64,000 nucleotides of DNA, taken from Saxidomus purpurata (Eukaryota; Mollusca; Bivalvia; Venerida; Veneridae). Position numbers and translations under genes: made by a program. Positions 1-10,990 of the stretch are shown here, in pieces (within the stretch, counting starts at the first letter, position 1; each line of letters starts with the position of its first letter). The notes under the pieces are model-generated. The model did not search any database. It was given only the letters and a program-made list of their open reading frames with translations, and was not told the DNA's origin. The stretch is from NCBI GenBank assembly GCA_022818135.1, contig JAFMSR010000005.1, forward strand, positions 35,907,959 through 35,971,958, read 5' to 3'.

Positions 1-1278
1 GGACCTTCAACCAGTTCAGTGTTTTACTACGCTGCACTTCCCTGTCAAATCTCTTCCTAACAGATACAAATATATGTGTGAGTATATTATTATGATACCT
101 AATTGTACATTTCGACCATTCTCGTTCAGCATTATGGAGAGTTTAATAAATGGTGTCTGTAAATTGATATTCCAATAGTGTTAACAGTACATGTACATGT
201 CTAAATCAGTTACTAGTCTGAATAAAAAGTATCTCATTATTCTACTATATTTCATGGCACAGTTTCCATTATATTTTACATGTATAGGATTTTGTTTCAT
301 TCTCTGAGGCAGTCTGGATAGTAGAACAAAATAGTCTGGAGTTCCTTCCCCTTATTACTACGTAATTATAGGAAGTCGGGAACCAGACTAAGAACAAAAC
401 TGAAAAAGATATATTTCAAGGCCTGGTGGCCTAGTACAATGTTATGTCGGATACGCATATTGTTTTGAAACGTAAACAAACGTAAATATCCAATCTAAAT
501 AGCCAAATAGTGAAAGTCTTTACCATTTATACTTAATTTTGAAGAGTTCACCTCATTCTACAAAATGAAAATGGGGCTATCATTTATTGTTTTTTTATTC
601 AACCAGATATAAGTAAATTCTTGTCTCAAACAATATTTTACTAACGTTCAGACACAAAATTTCAGAAAGAGACCCCAAAATAACAGGTGGCGATACGGTA
701 AAGCTTCTGAAACATCTTGTCAAGTAATTTAAGTTTTGATTTTATAGAAAAAACAACTGTTAAGCATAGTTAAGCAGCAATAAGTCGGTAAGCTGTTTTA
801 AAACATATTTTTACTAAAAAGAATTTTCTTTTGATAGTTTTACCCTAAATGAGATTCTGTTCAGCGCCGAATACAAAGGTATTGGAAACACTGTGGAGAA
901 TGGCATTTTGCTTAGCATCTCATGGCTATTCATTATTTTCCAAAGACTTATCAATGAATATAAATCTACCTTCTCCCAAAATTAATAGAAACATTTGAAC
1001 AATGGCACTTCGGACATGAAAATACATAATATATAGCCAAAGATGTATTATCATACTGTTTTATACCTTTATTCACGTAATATTTATTCCGGTAAGCTAT
1101 CCCTGTGTTGCGATACACATTGTTTGAGGGAATGCACAATAACCTTTACACGATGTCAGATTTGTTAGCCTTTTTGGAATGGGAATCACTAATGTATTGC
1201 TTGCTCGTGCCATTTGGTTTGCGTTACAATACTTCCACTTCCAATTCTGCTTATATATTGATTGTATCTTATAGCATT

Positions 1279-1326
1279 TAGCATTACAACCTCTCTTAGC
1301 AACACCTCCGAAGAGCAAAAACCTCT
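1279..1326. repeat. 48-bp exact repeat, copy 1
   Basis: A 48-bp stretch beginning tagcattacaacctctctta is identical to 2262-2309 and in the same orientation. The flanks differ completely, so this is a short dispersed repeat or the remnant of a small mobile element, not a tandem array. Related bits (CAACAACCTCTCC at about 1386 and its complement at about 1440) suggest a foldback family. Confidence 0.7.
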
Positions 1327-2261
1327 CTACAAAGGCAGATGTTTTTTTCCCAAAGCAGTTAGATCTGTACGAATAAACCTCCCCAGAGCAACAACCTCTC
1401 CTTAACAAACAAAAATTGATATTCCCTTTGGTGTTGTTGTGGAGAGGTTGTATTATATATGTATTTGCAATTGCTTCAGTTTGTGTCTACATCTTACGTT
1501 TGTATACTTGTGTGCGTTTTTGTGTGTCTTTTTCGTGTGCAATGTCTACTTTTGAAATTCTCATGTGTCTGCCCTCCGTGTTCTCCTTCGCCTTGTGCGT
1601 ATCGTTTGCTGTATAAAGTTTACACGATAAGGCAATCATGCGTATCGTTATTGTTAACTTGTATATCTGATTTTATATTTATCAATAGTATTGTAATGAA
1701 AAGAAAAAAGTGCGTGTTTTAAGTTTAGTTAGCAAGATACGCACTTGAAGCAACTTTAACTATAATGAGCTTTTATATACCTATCTTCAAAGGCATGTAT
1801 CATTCATAATTTTCCGTCGCTGTACGAACAGATAACCTGCTTCATAAGAAACTGTCACATACGCGATCAACATAGATTGAACCTGAATTTCCGCTAATGA
1901 GGCCTCATATCGAGGAAGATTTTGGCACACCTTCCTTTTTATGTCCGTAAAAATTTTCTGCTAGATATCGAGTGCAAATGTATTGGGAACATGTAAAGTA
2001 AGACTATTCGTCTTATATAATGTTTTAAGCTCACGTGAGCTAATCGTATCGTCCATTTATATGAACACATTAGTAACCAAAGTTTGCATCAAATCATCGA
2101 AACTGGAGCACATTGAACCAAAAACAAGGATATCCGGTCCATTAAAGAAAAGCGTGAGAACAAACTAGAGGCCACATTTGAAACCCGATCATCATTAAAA
2201 TTGATCAGAGTGATTGCTTTGGTGATTGCGAAGCCGAGTTCGAAACGAAGAAACGTGCATC

Positions 2262-2309
2262 TAGCATTACAACCTCTCTTAGCAACACCTCCGAAGAGCA
2301 AAAACCTCT
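2262..2309. repeat. 48-bp exact repeat, copy 2
   Basis: Identical 48-bp copy of 1279-1326, same orientation, about 980 bp downstream. Translated on the minus strand both copies give a similar short peptide, but neither sits in a convincing gene. Confidence 0.7.
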
Positions 2310-3150
2310 TATTTGTTGAATTATTTACTGGTAGTTTCGATCTGTGACAAATTTTCCGTTTATTTCTTTCTTTGAACGGTAATGAATAAGATTGGTATTT
2401 ACTCCCATAATCAGATGCAGCTCCAGCTTTTAGGAGATATTACATAAGAAACAAAAACCTCTGACATTTGTTGTTATTTCTATCGGCAACGACAGAGCAT
2501 TAACCAACGGTCAGACACTAAACACGTACTACGGGGTGTTCATTAAAGACTACTTAGAGATGTTTCCGATTAGTTATGGGCAAAATAAATGAAGTAATAT
2601 AATCAAAACAATGCAAGTAGTTTTATAAACAACACACATCAACAGAAGGCAAATAACTGTTACAGATTCAACTGATACAAATGGATATACAGTGTACATG
2701 TACATGTATAATTATGTACTGAATGAGAATATAGACTTTATTAGATGCATGTTCTTCAGCAAAATATTAATCAAAAGTCTATCTACCAAGTACGGTCGTA
2801 AGACCGATCTCATCATTACTCTTTGATTTCAGACTGTTTCTGTGATTGGCGTAGGGCTGTCTCCAATCGCAGCTGACGACCTTATAGATACTGTAACCTG
2901 TTTTTATCACTCACTGCCGTTTTCGGTGTCTCAAATTGTTATCAATGTTTTTACTAACACGTTTTCATCAAACAAAAAAAAGCCAGTGGACTATACATCA
3001 TCGATAAATAATTCAATGAAAGAAAGACGCCAATAATTGGCAAGTGTTTGTTCTAAACAAAAATAGTTTAGGTGTCCTGATAGTCCTCGACTCGTTTGCT
3101 TGCTTGAAACCTTATGTTATATGTGTTTTTCAGACCCTGGGTGAATAAGT

Positions 3151-6100
3151 CTAACGTGATAGCGATTTTTTGGATCGTGAGGAAAGTTTCTGCAGCAAGA
3201 AAGTTGACAATCTCTTCAGTATTGGTCGTTTCTTCTCGTGGATGATTTCATTTTGTTCTGGGAAAATCAGATATTGTCCAAAATATCCGAGAAGACACGA
3301 GAATAAATCTTTCATTCCTTCGCCATCTGTTGCACACAGTTCAATATGTTTGCATTCTAATTCAATGGTTACCTCATACTCGGCTGTTTCACGATGTACT
3401 TCACGATATTCTATATCTCTTTTATTCGCAGCAACAATGATACGCACATCTTTTCCTGTAGTTAACAACATAGATAAGCACAGAGTTATACAAGAAAGCT
3501 TTCATGTAAATATTTTGAAACTAACTTTACAGACTTTATAACAGAGACAGAATAACTTTATATTCTAGGTTCGTGTAAAGCGAATACTTGATTATCTGGT
3601 ATGTGCATTTACAATTAAATAACTGTTTCATATTTTCAGTTTAGGCCTATCATTTATGACTTATGAAAAAATAATCTTTACGCTAATTCCGTTTTGATTT
3701 GTATTTCATCAGGATTTATTACCCTTCCATGAAATTTGCAGTCTTCTGATTGGTCAACGATCCGTGAATAGATATTGACATTTACGGGCCAGATGGTGAT
3801 ATACACTTGACATAAGCCCGTTACTGTACCCCGTGCTTAACGTGAGCTTGTTCGCCGCGTACAGTACGTCAATATGTAACCCCGTGCAGATTTGTGACGT
3901 CACGCATTGAGATTTCTTAAGGGGATTTGAAGGTCTGCTTACGTTCAGCCGTTAAATAAATAAAACATTAACGGAATCTTTCAATATCTAAGAAAGGGAA
4001 GGGTAATAAAACTGTTATTTGTTTTAGACGTCATATATGGATATATTACCCACCTCGACATGATATTACCCGAGAGGCTGACGGCTCGGGTAATATAAGT
4101 CTAGGCGGGTAATATATCCCCATATACTACTTCCAAAACCAAATAACATATAATATTAGATTGTTTCTACGATCTCCGCTTTCATTCATTAATTAAAACA
4201 AAGTGAACGCAGCAATATTATAATATGCTCTACATTATGTTCCATTAAAGTGATTCTTAGAATATACAATACTATTCCTACCTTTGCCCTCACAAAACCG
4301 TTTGCAGTCAAACTGTTTGTAAGCAAACCAACGCATAGTTTCACGACTTCTGTCAAGTCTCGTTATTTAAAAGTGCATCCAGACTAATGAGTTCACTTTG
4401 ACTACCTGTAAACCAGTCTGATATTATGAAATGTAAACCAGTCTGATAAAAAAGAAAGTGCATCCCGACCATTCTTCGGCTACCTGTCAGTTTTTCTTAA
4501 CGTCTGATAACATGACATGTCTAATCAAAATAGACTGTCAGTGACTGAACAGTGATACTTCAATTTAAAAACAAACTGAAGTGCGATTGTTAATTTTAAA
4601 TTAGAAACATCGAATCATAGTAACCATGGACCTATAGTGTTGGTCCGTGTAGTAACATAATGGATCCGATACCCGATACTGGAAGATACCGTCATGTTTG
4701 AAATATACCGGTTTTCGTACTGGCCGAAAAATAAAAACTTATCACTACTTATTAAAGCTGCTCGCTCTCAGATTTTGGTAAAAAAAACACAATTCTTCAA
4801 ACTGTATGGAAATAACATATTTTAGAACATATAGTCATATAAAAAAGTTAAAGTATAAATTCCTGTAAAGAATATCTGTAGATTTGAAATAATACGCTAC
4901 CAAATAATAGTGTTGCAAACGCTTTGGAAATTCCAGTATAAATTATAGTGTAGTGGTGCCATAAAATAAGCATTTTCAATCGATTTTTGAAAATTCCGAC
5001 CTAGATTTTTACTGCTATTGTTGATTCTAGCCTTTAGTTTTATATTTCTGTATTAGTATGTCATCTTTTAAAATCTTTTTTTCAACGGCAACTGAAAGCG
5101 AGCAGCTTTAAACGTTTACATAAGCATATAAGATCATTTTACCTTTACATAGATAAAAAGATCGAATTATCAACTTTTTGACACTTTTAAAGCTGCACAA
5201 TGAACAATGGTTTAACCCGTTCTTCGTCGTACCCATCGATTTTCATTCATTTCATAACGTTTTGTTCAAAGAACTATGATACACTATTCCACTTACATGT
5301 TACATTTCCATGTATTAAATATAGCGGGCCGCAGATTCGGCCCGCGATAACATCTAATCGAGGGTTGAAGATATGCAATGATTCAAGATACAAACACAGA
5401 TAGATGATGGTCATAGTTCCTTTTAATATGTGATTATTGAATAGTTGTTGCTGCAACCACTAAAACAAAGCGAGTTAGTTTTTCATGATACTTAAAATAA
5501 TGTATAAATATTACATCTTGAATTAACATATGTGATTGGGTATTAACACAATCATACAGCCGTTAATGCTGAATATGACCTCAGATATTCATATAAACTA
5601 TTTACGTTTCTTTGACAATGTAAATCATCGAAAGCAAAGAGGACCAACACACGCCAGCTGGACTTAGATAGAAAGAAGAATCACATAACGGTTATAAAAA
5701 GGGAATATAAATGTTGCAAAGAACACTAAGTGAGTAAAGACTGTCACAAAAACATGTACACTCTAGCAATGCCGAAATACAAAGTGTACTATACTTTTGA
5801 CTTAGCAAGTAATTAGTATCTCCAATAATTTTAGCATCAATATGTGTACAGAAAAAAAACATAACCCTGCACTACGAGGTACAGAGATGTGATACACGAT
5901 CAGGGCAAGGGGCAAATTAACTATTGCAAAAGATAGCTGCCACCGATCCATTCTGATTGCAATTCAGCCTAAGTGGGTACAAATGTAAGCAATAAAAATA
6001 TATTATAAAGACATTATATACCTCTTATACTTTTAATTTCCTCAATAAAGCTGATAGCGTAGTTAAACGAGTCTTTGCTCTCCACCGAATACGTAAGGAT

Positions 6101-6379
6101 GACAGCATCTGATACTTTGAAAGCCAGCTTCTGAAAACTCGGAAAGGGAAATTCTGTAGCTTCAGAAAAATTTATCTGCTCGTTCGAATTTCTAACATCG
6201 ATGGTGTTTTTTCTTCTGTCTTCCACGCCAAAAATGTCGGTGCTTATTTCACGGAGTTGCTTCACAATAGATGACATGCCTACATTGCTTTGTCCAAAAA
6301 CAAGAATCAAGAGCAAATTCAACAATTCAAAACAGAAAAAGAGAAAGTACAAAAAATGCAAAATGCAAAACAAAGCCAT
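3151..6379 (-). CDS. Divergent Ras-like small GTPase family protein (probable pseudo-GTPase), two exons
   Basis: Exon 1 runs 6379-6022 and exon 2 3455-3151 on the minus strand, joined by a 2.6-kb GT-AG intron; a Gly codon spans the junction and reading continues to TAG, giving about 220 aa. Seen: hydrophobic residues 2-28, then a P-loop-like GQSNVGMSS (29-37) with Met at the invariant Lys; GVED (51-54) where Ras has the switch-I T-I-E-D; SEAT (72-75) where Ras has DTAG, followed by PFP as in RASD/Ras-dva proteins; a clean Ras strand (AVILTYSVES, 92-101); G4 box NKRD (130-133) retained; G5-like CATD; basic tail without a CaaX box. An in-frame TGA lies 18 nt upstream of this ATG. Known: these Lys, Thr, Asp and Gly residues hold Mg and gamma-phosphate. 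Inferred: a nucleotide-binding-impaired Ras relative. Function is unknown; no partner gene is adjacent. Confidence 0.6.
3715..4124. mobile_element. Foldback/MITE-like element inside the Ras-like gene intron
   Basis: Two nested sets of inverted repeats. TTTATTACCCTTCC at 3715-3728 is the exact complement of 3997-4010. Next to it ATATTACCCGAG (4063-4074) and CTCGGGTAATAT (4085-4096) form a perfect 12-bp stem around a 10-nt loop, flanked by outer arms TATGGATATATTACCC (about 4036-4051) and GGGTAATATATCCCCATA (4107-4124) with a small mismatch. A TGACGTCA palindrome lies at 3895-3902. No coding sequence. The family is not recognised; non-autonomous DNA transposon remnants are the simplest reading. 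Confidence 0.5.
4752..5112 (+). mobile_element. MITE with TTTAAAGCTGCTCGCT termini, copy 1
   Basis: The left end TTAAAGCTGCTCGCTC is the complement of the right end AAAGCGAGCAGCTTTAAA, giving terminal inverted repeats around about 330 bp of noncoding A+T-rich sequence. The interior is similar, in opposite orientation, to 10991-11343: blocks such as TACGCTACCAAATAATA and GTTGATTCTAG are shared. Non-autonomous DNA transposon; superfamily not assigned. Confidence 0.7.
5324..5346. other. Small GC-rich hairpin
   Basis: GCGGGCC and GGCCCGC form a perfect 7-bp stem around 8 nt in an otherwise A+T-rich intron. It could be a terminator-like fold or a mobile-element relic; no function is indicated. 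Confidence 0.4.
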
Positions 6380-7200
6380 GAAAATATGATTGTTTCATTG
6401 TACAGTTACCAATTGTTATATCATTATTATTGTATCATCGACATGCTAATTGTTACCGACATGATAATACGTCAATACACCACGTGTGTTAACCGTGCAG
6501 GATCGGCTATGGTAATCAATTTCGTAAGAAAATACTGCAGAGGCGCAAGCTTCTACATCCTTTCAAATGAAACTGAGCTGCCGGTCTTAGAGCGATCCTA
6601 CACATTGACAAGCTGTACATCGGTTTACAGTCGATTACCCACGCTTAGTTGATTGAAAACAAATAGTCTCAATGGAACATACTGTTTCAGGACATACGCA
6701 TAGTAAGGCAGCATTGTGGGGACAGGTAACGGGACTATAAAAAGAAATTCAGGAATAAATAAGACCTTGTCAGTACAAAAAGAAAAAGTATAGCTTGGCT
6801 TGTACGTAAAAATAGCCGTCTCGTTTTCGAGTTTTGAAATAGATGCGAGAAATAAAATTATATGAAAATTTCATGCATGACAAAGTTACAGCCCGGACAC
6901 GGAACTTATGGAAGGATGACAAACGGACGGACAGTGCGATTTAAATATGCCCACCTTACACCATGGTTTCACAATAATTAAAGGAAAGCATACGTTTTTA
7001 TTTATAAATCTAATAGAGAACATTTCAAGGGTTCAACGCGAAACTTAATTATTAGTAGAAGCAAATAGGATAGTTTCGCGTTGCAAAATCGTTTAGCAAA
7101 TCGTTACAGCCTTTGTTAAGTCGTAGTTATTACACAATGGTTAAAGAATAAACAAGAAGACGCGGCAATGCCGCCAAAGCAGGTTTAAACTGCGCCTGTA
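6380..7200. other. Upstream flank of the Ras-like gene, nothing recognised
   Basis: Contains no convincing exon or repeat. If the Ras-like gene starts at 6379, this region should hold its promoter and 5' UTR, but no TATA box or initiator could be assigned with confidence. Confidence 0.35.
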
Positions 7201-7311
7201 GAAATTGTAGAATTAAAAACAGTCACATTGACCCCCTCACCCCCTGCAAAGATTTTTTTGTTGCTTAAACAATTTAAATATTAAAGAAGAAAATATTTCT
7301 TAAATTTATTT

Positions 7312-7972
7312 TTAGTAACAGTGATCTTGACCTGAAAATTATTTTTGCCTAAAACCATTTAAAAACTAAAAAAATATATATATATTTTTAGTAACAGTGA
7401 CCTTGACCCTAGTGACCTTGACCCTAGTGACCCAAAGCTTCATCTGCACGCAAGCTACCTTCACACCAAGTTTCATTACAATTGGTCACTCCTGACGGAA
7501 ACCATTTTTCTATTTTTAGTAACAGTGCCCTTGACCTTGACCCTAGTGACCCCAAATGCATTCCGAAGCTTCCTCTCTACGCAAGCTACCTACACACCGA
7601 GTTTCATTGCAATTGGTCACTCCTAACTTGAGTTATTGAGCGGAGACCATTTTTCTTTATTTAGTAACGGTGACCTTGACCCTAGTGAATGCAATCCAAA
7701 GCTTTGTCTCCACGCAAACTACCCACAGACCAAGTTTCATTGCAATTGGTCACACCTTACTTGAGTTATTGAGCGGAAACCGTTTTTCTATTTTTAGTAA
7801 CAGTGACCTTGACCTTGACCCTAGTGACCCCAAATGCAATCACAAGCTGCGTCTCCATGGAAGCTAAATACACACCAAGTTTCATTGCAATTGGTCACTC
7901 CTATCTGAAGTTATTGAACGGAAACCAATACTTGACGCCCGCCCGCCTGACATAGGACACCGCCATTCTAAT
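7312..7972 (+). repeat. Tandem-monomer dispersed element ('tagtaacagtgaccttgacc' family)
   Basis: Repeated units each begin TTTTTAGTAACAGTGACC and continue with a GACCCTAGTGACC block and a TTTCATTGCAATTGGTCACTCC block. Unit starts near 7323, 7389, 7518, 7662 and 7795 give irregular spacing of 66-144 bp, so units carry indels. A GCCCGCCCGCC linker and an A+T-rich tail follow. Noncoding; the same family occurs inverted at 15725-15965. It fits the non-autonomous tandem-repeat elements common in bivalve genomes. Confidence 0.65.
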
Positions 7973-8497
7973 AAGTAGGATTTTTTTTTTTAAAAACCTG
8001 GTTAATAATTGGTAACACATTAAAAAGTTTAAACGAACAAAGAAATAAGTATTTAGGACTTTGTCGCATTATCTCAAAACTATAACCATTACATGGATGA
8101 ACCTATACATGTTGAACTGTAAGATGCGCAATTTTCTATCGAGTAAATTACTATAACTATTACGTCTATGAACAGATAATGATGATGTTCATAGACGCTA
8201 TACGCTTTGGTAGTCCTTATATATGTACTGTTGTACGCTACAGGAATAAATCATTTGTGTAGAGATATATTGTCCAAATGTATTACAAATCCGTCTTATT
8301 AAAGATGTTTAACTTTCTTAAATACTATATGGATACTTTGGGTATTTTTCTCAATCATGTCAAAGTATGTGTAGATCATTAAATGGTGTAAATCAGAAAG
8401 TTGCACATTTTGATTTTTGTGATGCTTAATCAACAGTGGACGCAAGTTTCATATTCGATGCTAAGATACAAAAAGAAAATCGTAATTGTTTTGTATG
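7973..8497. other. Unassigned noncoding stretch before the LINE fragment
   Basis: Starts with a poly(T) tract at about 7980-7990 and continues as A+T-rich sequence without coding signal. Part of it could belong to the 5' portion of the LINE remnant that follows. Confidence 0.35.
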
Positions 8498-8830
8498 TTT
8501 ATTGATTATATGAAGGCATTTGGCACCGTTATTAGAGATGGTGTTTGGGTGACTGTAAGATGTAACAATACTTAAAGCAATGTACAGTTATGTGAGGTCT
8601 TATGTCAAGTTGCATGCTATATGAATTTGTCTGACTTCATCGAAGTTACCCTTGGTTTGAGACAGGGAGAACCCTTATCTCCCCTTCTATTTATTTTGTT
8701 TTTAAATGATATCGAACATTGCTATATGATACTTATCTTTTATCGACATATCTTTTGTTTGCTGATGATATAGTTTTATTCACAACTGACCCAGAAAGCC
8801 TCCTGATCAAGTTAAGAAAATACATTATTG
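8498..8830 (+). pseudogene. Broken reverse-transcriptase fragment of a non-LTR retrotransposon (LINE)
   Basis: Three recognisable reverse transcriptase blocks lie in different frames. FIDYMKAFGTVIRDGVW starts at 8498 (fingers/palm; the usual Asp after KAF is Gly). LGLRQGEPLSPLLFILF starts at 8651, followed by LNDIE. LFADDIVLFTTDPESL starts at 8755 and keeps the catalytic Ala-Asp-Asp. An in-frame TAA near 8573 and at least two frame changes show that it is dead. In intact elements this enzyme copies LINE RNA at the insertion site. The blocks resemble CR1/Jockey-type LINEs, but the clade is not certain. Confidence 0.8.
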
Positions 8831-9639
8831 AGAAATAATTATAGAGAAAAGGTTAAAATGAGCAAATACTCTCCACGACATTTTTTGGAAGAACATCAAA
8901 AGGTTTAATAAAACAACGAAATTAGAAAGTGACTTGTATTTGGAACTTTATGGAAAACTTTTGCATTTATCTCAACACTATAACCCCTATTCACGTTGTA
9001 AGTTAGCATATCAAGGTAACAATGGTGGGGATGATAAAATGATGTAAACAAGAGTAGGTGCCTTAAAAAAAAACCTGATAATGTCGTTTATTTAGATGTC
9101 AAATTTACAAAAACGGTTACCTTTTCTGGGCAATGTGATAAAATATGACTTAATAAATAATCGTGTCAATAATTTTTTAATTTCAATAAAGTTCATAAAC
9201 CATTTAAATGTTAAAACAATGACTAACATTTTATGCACAACATACTATAGTATACATGTGCATAATATTTTGTCAAAAACACTTTCTATAACACATTTAG
9301 TGTAAGCCATTCTCGTACGTCCAGAGCATTCGTTATATAATTTCATTTTAGTTTGTCTGAAAGGTTGGCAAACCACTGATGCATGAGGATGGCTTAATAC
9401 GACCGTGCCGAAAAAGTTGTTACAGCAAGGTTATCGCTATCGTTAATTGTACAACAACTTTACCAAATTTTAACAGAAGTTCCAAATTAATACCAGAGTA
9501 ACCTAAAAATATCCCTTACGCTCCGTATTACACATTCTGAATTCTATGGAGATAATATAAAGAATCGTGGTCGTTTCGGTCAACTGTTATAATAACAGCA
9601 TTCTTAAAAGCATCAAAGGTTTGGTGATTGGTCCTTTTA

Positions 9640-9737
9640 CAGTCTGTAATTACACTTTTTATGATTATTCGGTTTAGTTTTCTGTGCTCTCCCTATGAGG
9701 AGGTAATAAAAGATATCTATCTATCTATCTATCTTTT
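9640..9737 (+). mobile_element. Probable LINE 3' end with (CTAT)n tail
   Basis: The sequence TGAGGAGGTAATAAAAGATA runs directly into about five CTAT units ending near 9735. AATAAA followed by a short simple repeat is a common 3' terminus of CR1-like LINEs. It has the same orientation as the reverse transcriptase fragment at 8498-8830, so both may belong to one decayed insertion, though the intervening 800 bp is not recognisable. Confidence 0.45.
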
Positions 9738-9975
9738 ATTTTATGTTTTCCAGTGAATTATAGAGATTTTTCAGTGAAATGACAGTGATAATCCACAGTT
9801 TTGAAACAGTGAGTAACCATTTTTATTTTCACTGTTTTTGCAATCTTTAACCCGGATTTACGTCAAAAAGTATACCGAGCGTAATTAATGCTGGACACCA
9901 TGCGACGATGAGGATAATTGTTGGTTTCGGTGTAATATCACGTTTTATTATATACCCACTAATGTTTATCTGAAT
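9737..9975 (-). mobile_element. Foldback element family (GAGGATAATTGTTGGTTT end), rearranged partial copy
   Basis: Shares TTTTGCAATC, a CCGGATTTACGTCAAAAAGT block, CGTAATTAATGCTGGA and GCGACGATG with 10541-10913, but then jumps directly to a plus-oriented terminal piece (GAGGATAATTGTTGG, from about 9911). It therefore looks like a fusion of two copies or an internal deletion. Noncoding. Confidence 0.55.
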
Positions 9976-10278
9976 ATCCTTTAGTATTTGTGCAGTAAAA
10001 TACAACATCCCGTATCAAATTTTCCGTATCTTACCTGTCCACCGTGTAAGTTGTACACAAATGCATATTCATATCATATTCCTGCGCTAAAATTTGAAAA
10101 ATAGATCCACATTGATGCAGTAAAATAAGTTTAGTTTTATTGTCGTCACATTTTTTTAATGTCACATTTGAAGACAAATGAATACAACGTCTTTTTCGCA
10201 TTAAATAAACCAGAAAGATGATTTACATTTTGCATTTACTTTTTATTAATGTTGTTTGTTTATACACGGAAGAAGGAA

Positions 10279-10300
10279 GTGACGTCATCGACGTCATATA
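10279..10300. promoter_or_regulatory. Paired CRE-like palindromes
   Basis: TGACGTCA at 10280-10287 is followed at once by TCGACGTCAT. TGACGTCA is the consensus for CREB/ATF-type bZIP factors. It lies in a repeat-rich region, so it may be a transposon sequence rather than a working enhancer of a host gene. Confidence 0.3.
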
Positions 10301-10425
10301 AAACGTGACACGAAATAGCGCGTTATGTTGATTTTCGCCATTAATAACACAAATTAACGTTTATATAAAATTTAACATATGATATTCGGTAAAAGGTATA
10401 TAATAAAAGGTATATTATAACAGTC

Positions 10426-10541
10426 GGTTGATCTGCGTGTGTATCTTTCTCGTTGGCTGCATAGATCAGGATCACACTCCGCCTCTCGTGTGATCCGGAA
10501 CTACACAGCCAACTCAAAAGGTACGACGCCGCAGATCAACC
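10426..10541. repeat. Nested three-stem hairpin, 116 bp
   Basis: Three ordered complementary pairs: GGTTGATCTGCG (10426-10437) with CGCAGATCAACC (10530-10541); GTTGGCTG (10452-10459) with CAGCCAAC (10506-10513); GGATCACAC (10469-10477) with GTGTGATCC (10488-10496) around a 10-nt loop. All stems are perfect. The DNA could extrude as a cruciform, and a transcript would fold into a long interrupted hairpin. No known RNA family recognised; it abuts the foldback element at 10541. Confidence 0.65.
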
Positions 10542-10913
10542 ATTTTTATTTTTCACTGATTTTGCAATCTCTTAACCGGATTTACATCAAAAAGTATACC
10601 GATCGTAATTAATGCTGGAAACAATGCGACGATGACGTCGTTTAAATGACGTCATTTGCGCTATGTTTTCTGACGACGTTTCCCGCGATTTTCGATATTT
10701 TATAGAAACAAACTCAATAAAAGTAGAGTTTTAACCATAAAATAAACAGAAAAATTGTTGGTATCGGTGAAATATCACGTTAATTTCACTCGTGAACACC
10801 AAAAAGTTGGGGTTTTTTTCACTCGTGGCCATGCCACTCGTGAAAATATCACTTTTGGTGCCCACTCGGTGAAATTATAACGTGATCTTACACCAAAACC
10901 AACAATTATCCTC
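10541..10913 (-). mobile_element. Foldback element family, near-complete copy
   Basis: Ends at the complement of GAGGATAATTGTTGG (10899-10913). The terminal 170 bp is itself a long imperfect inverted repeat (AATTGTTGGT...ACCAACAATT) with internal arms CACTCGTGAACACCAAAA and CACTTTTGGTGCCCACTCGG around TGGCCATGCCA. The other half carries CCCGCGATTTTCG and TGACGTCA (10647-10654). It is the reverse orientation of 47093-47524. No ORF; non-autonomous. Confidence 0.7.
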
Positions 10914-10990
10914 TATTTCTTACATTGTGCTCGTATTACACGTTGCAGAGGAGAGTAAATTTTCCCCCTTACTTGCTGATTTGTTTTTTT

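Larger units (their letters stand above)
1..3150. other. Intergenic stretch without a recognisable gene
   Basis: A+T-rich sequence with only short open frames, none of which resembles a known family or shows splice-consistent extension. It holds a 48-bp repeat in two identical copies (listed separately), the motif GGAGAGGTTG and its complement around 1386-1451, and a TGTACATGTACA palindrome near 2694-2706. An unrecognised lineage-specific exon cannot be excluded. Confidence 0.5.

Noticed and set aside
3170..3541. 123-codon plus-strand open frame
   Set aside because: Antisense shadow of exon 2 of the Ras-like gene, which has the NKRD box on the minus strand.
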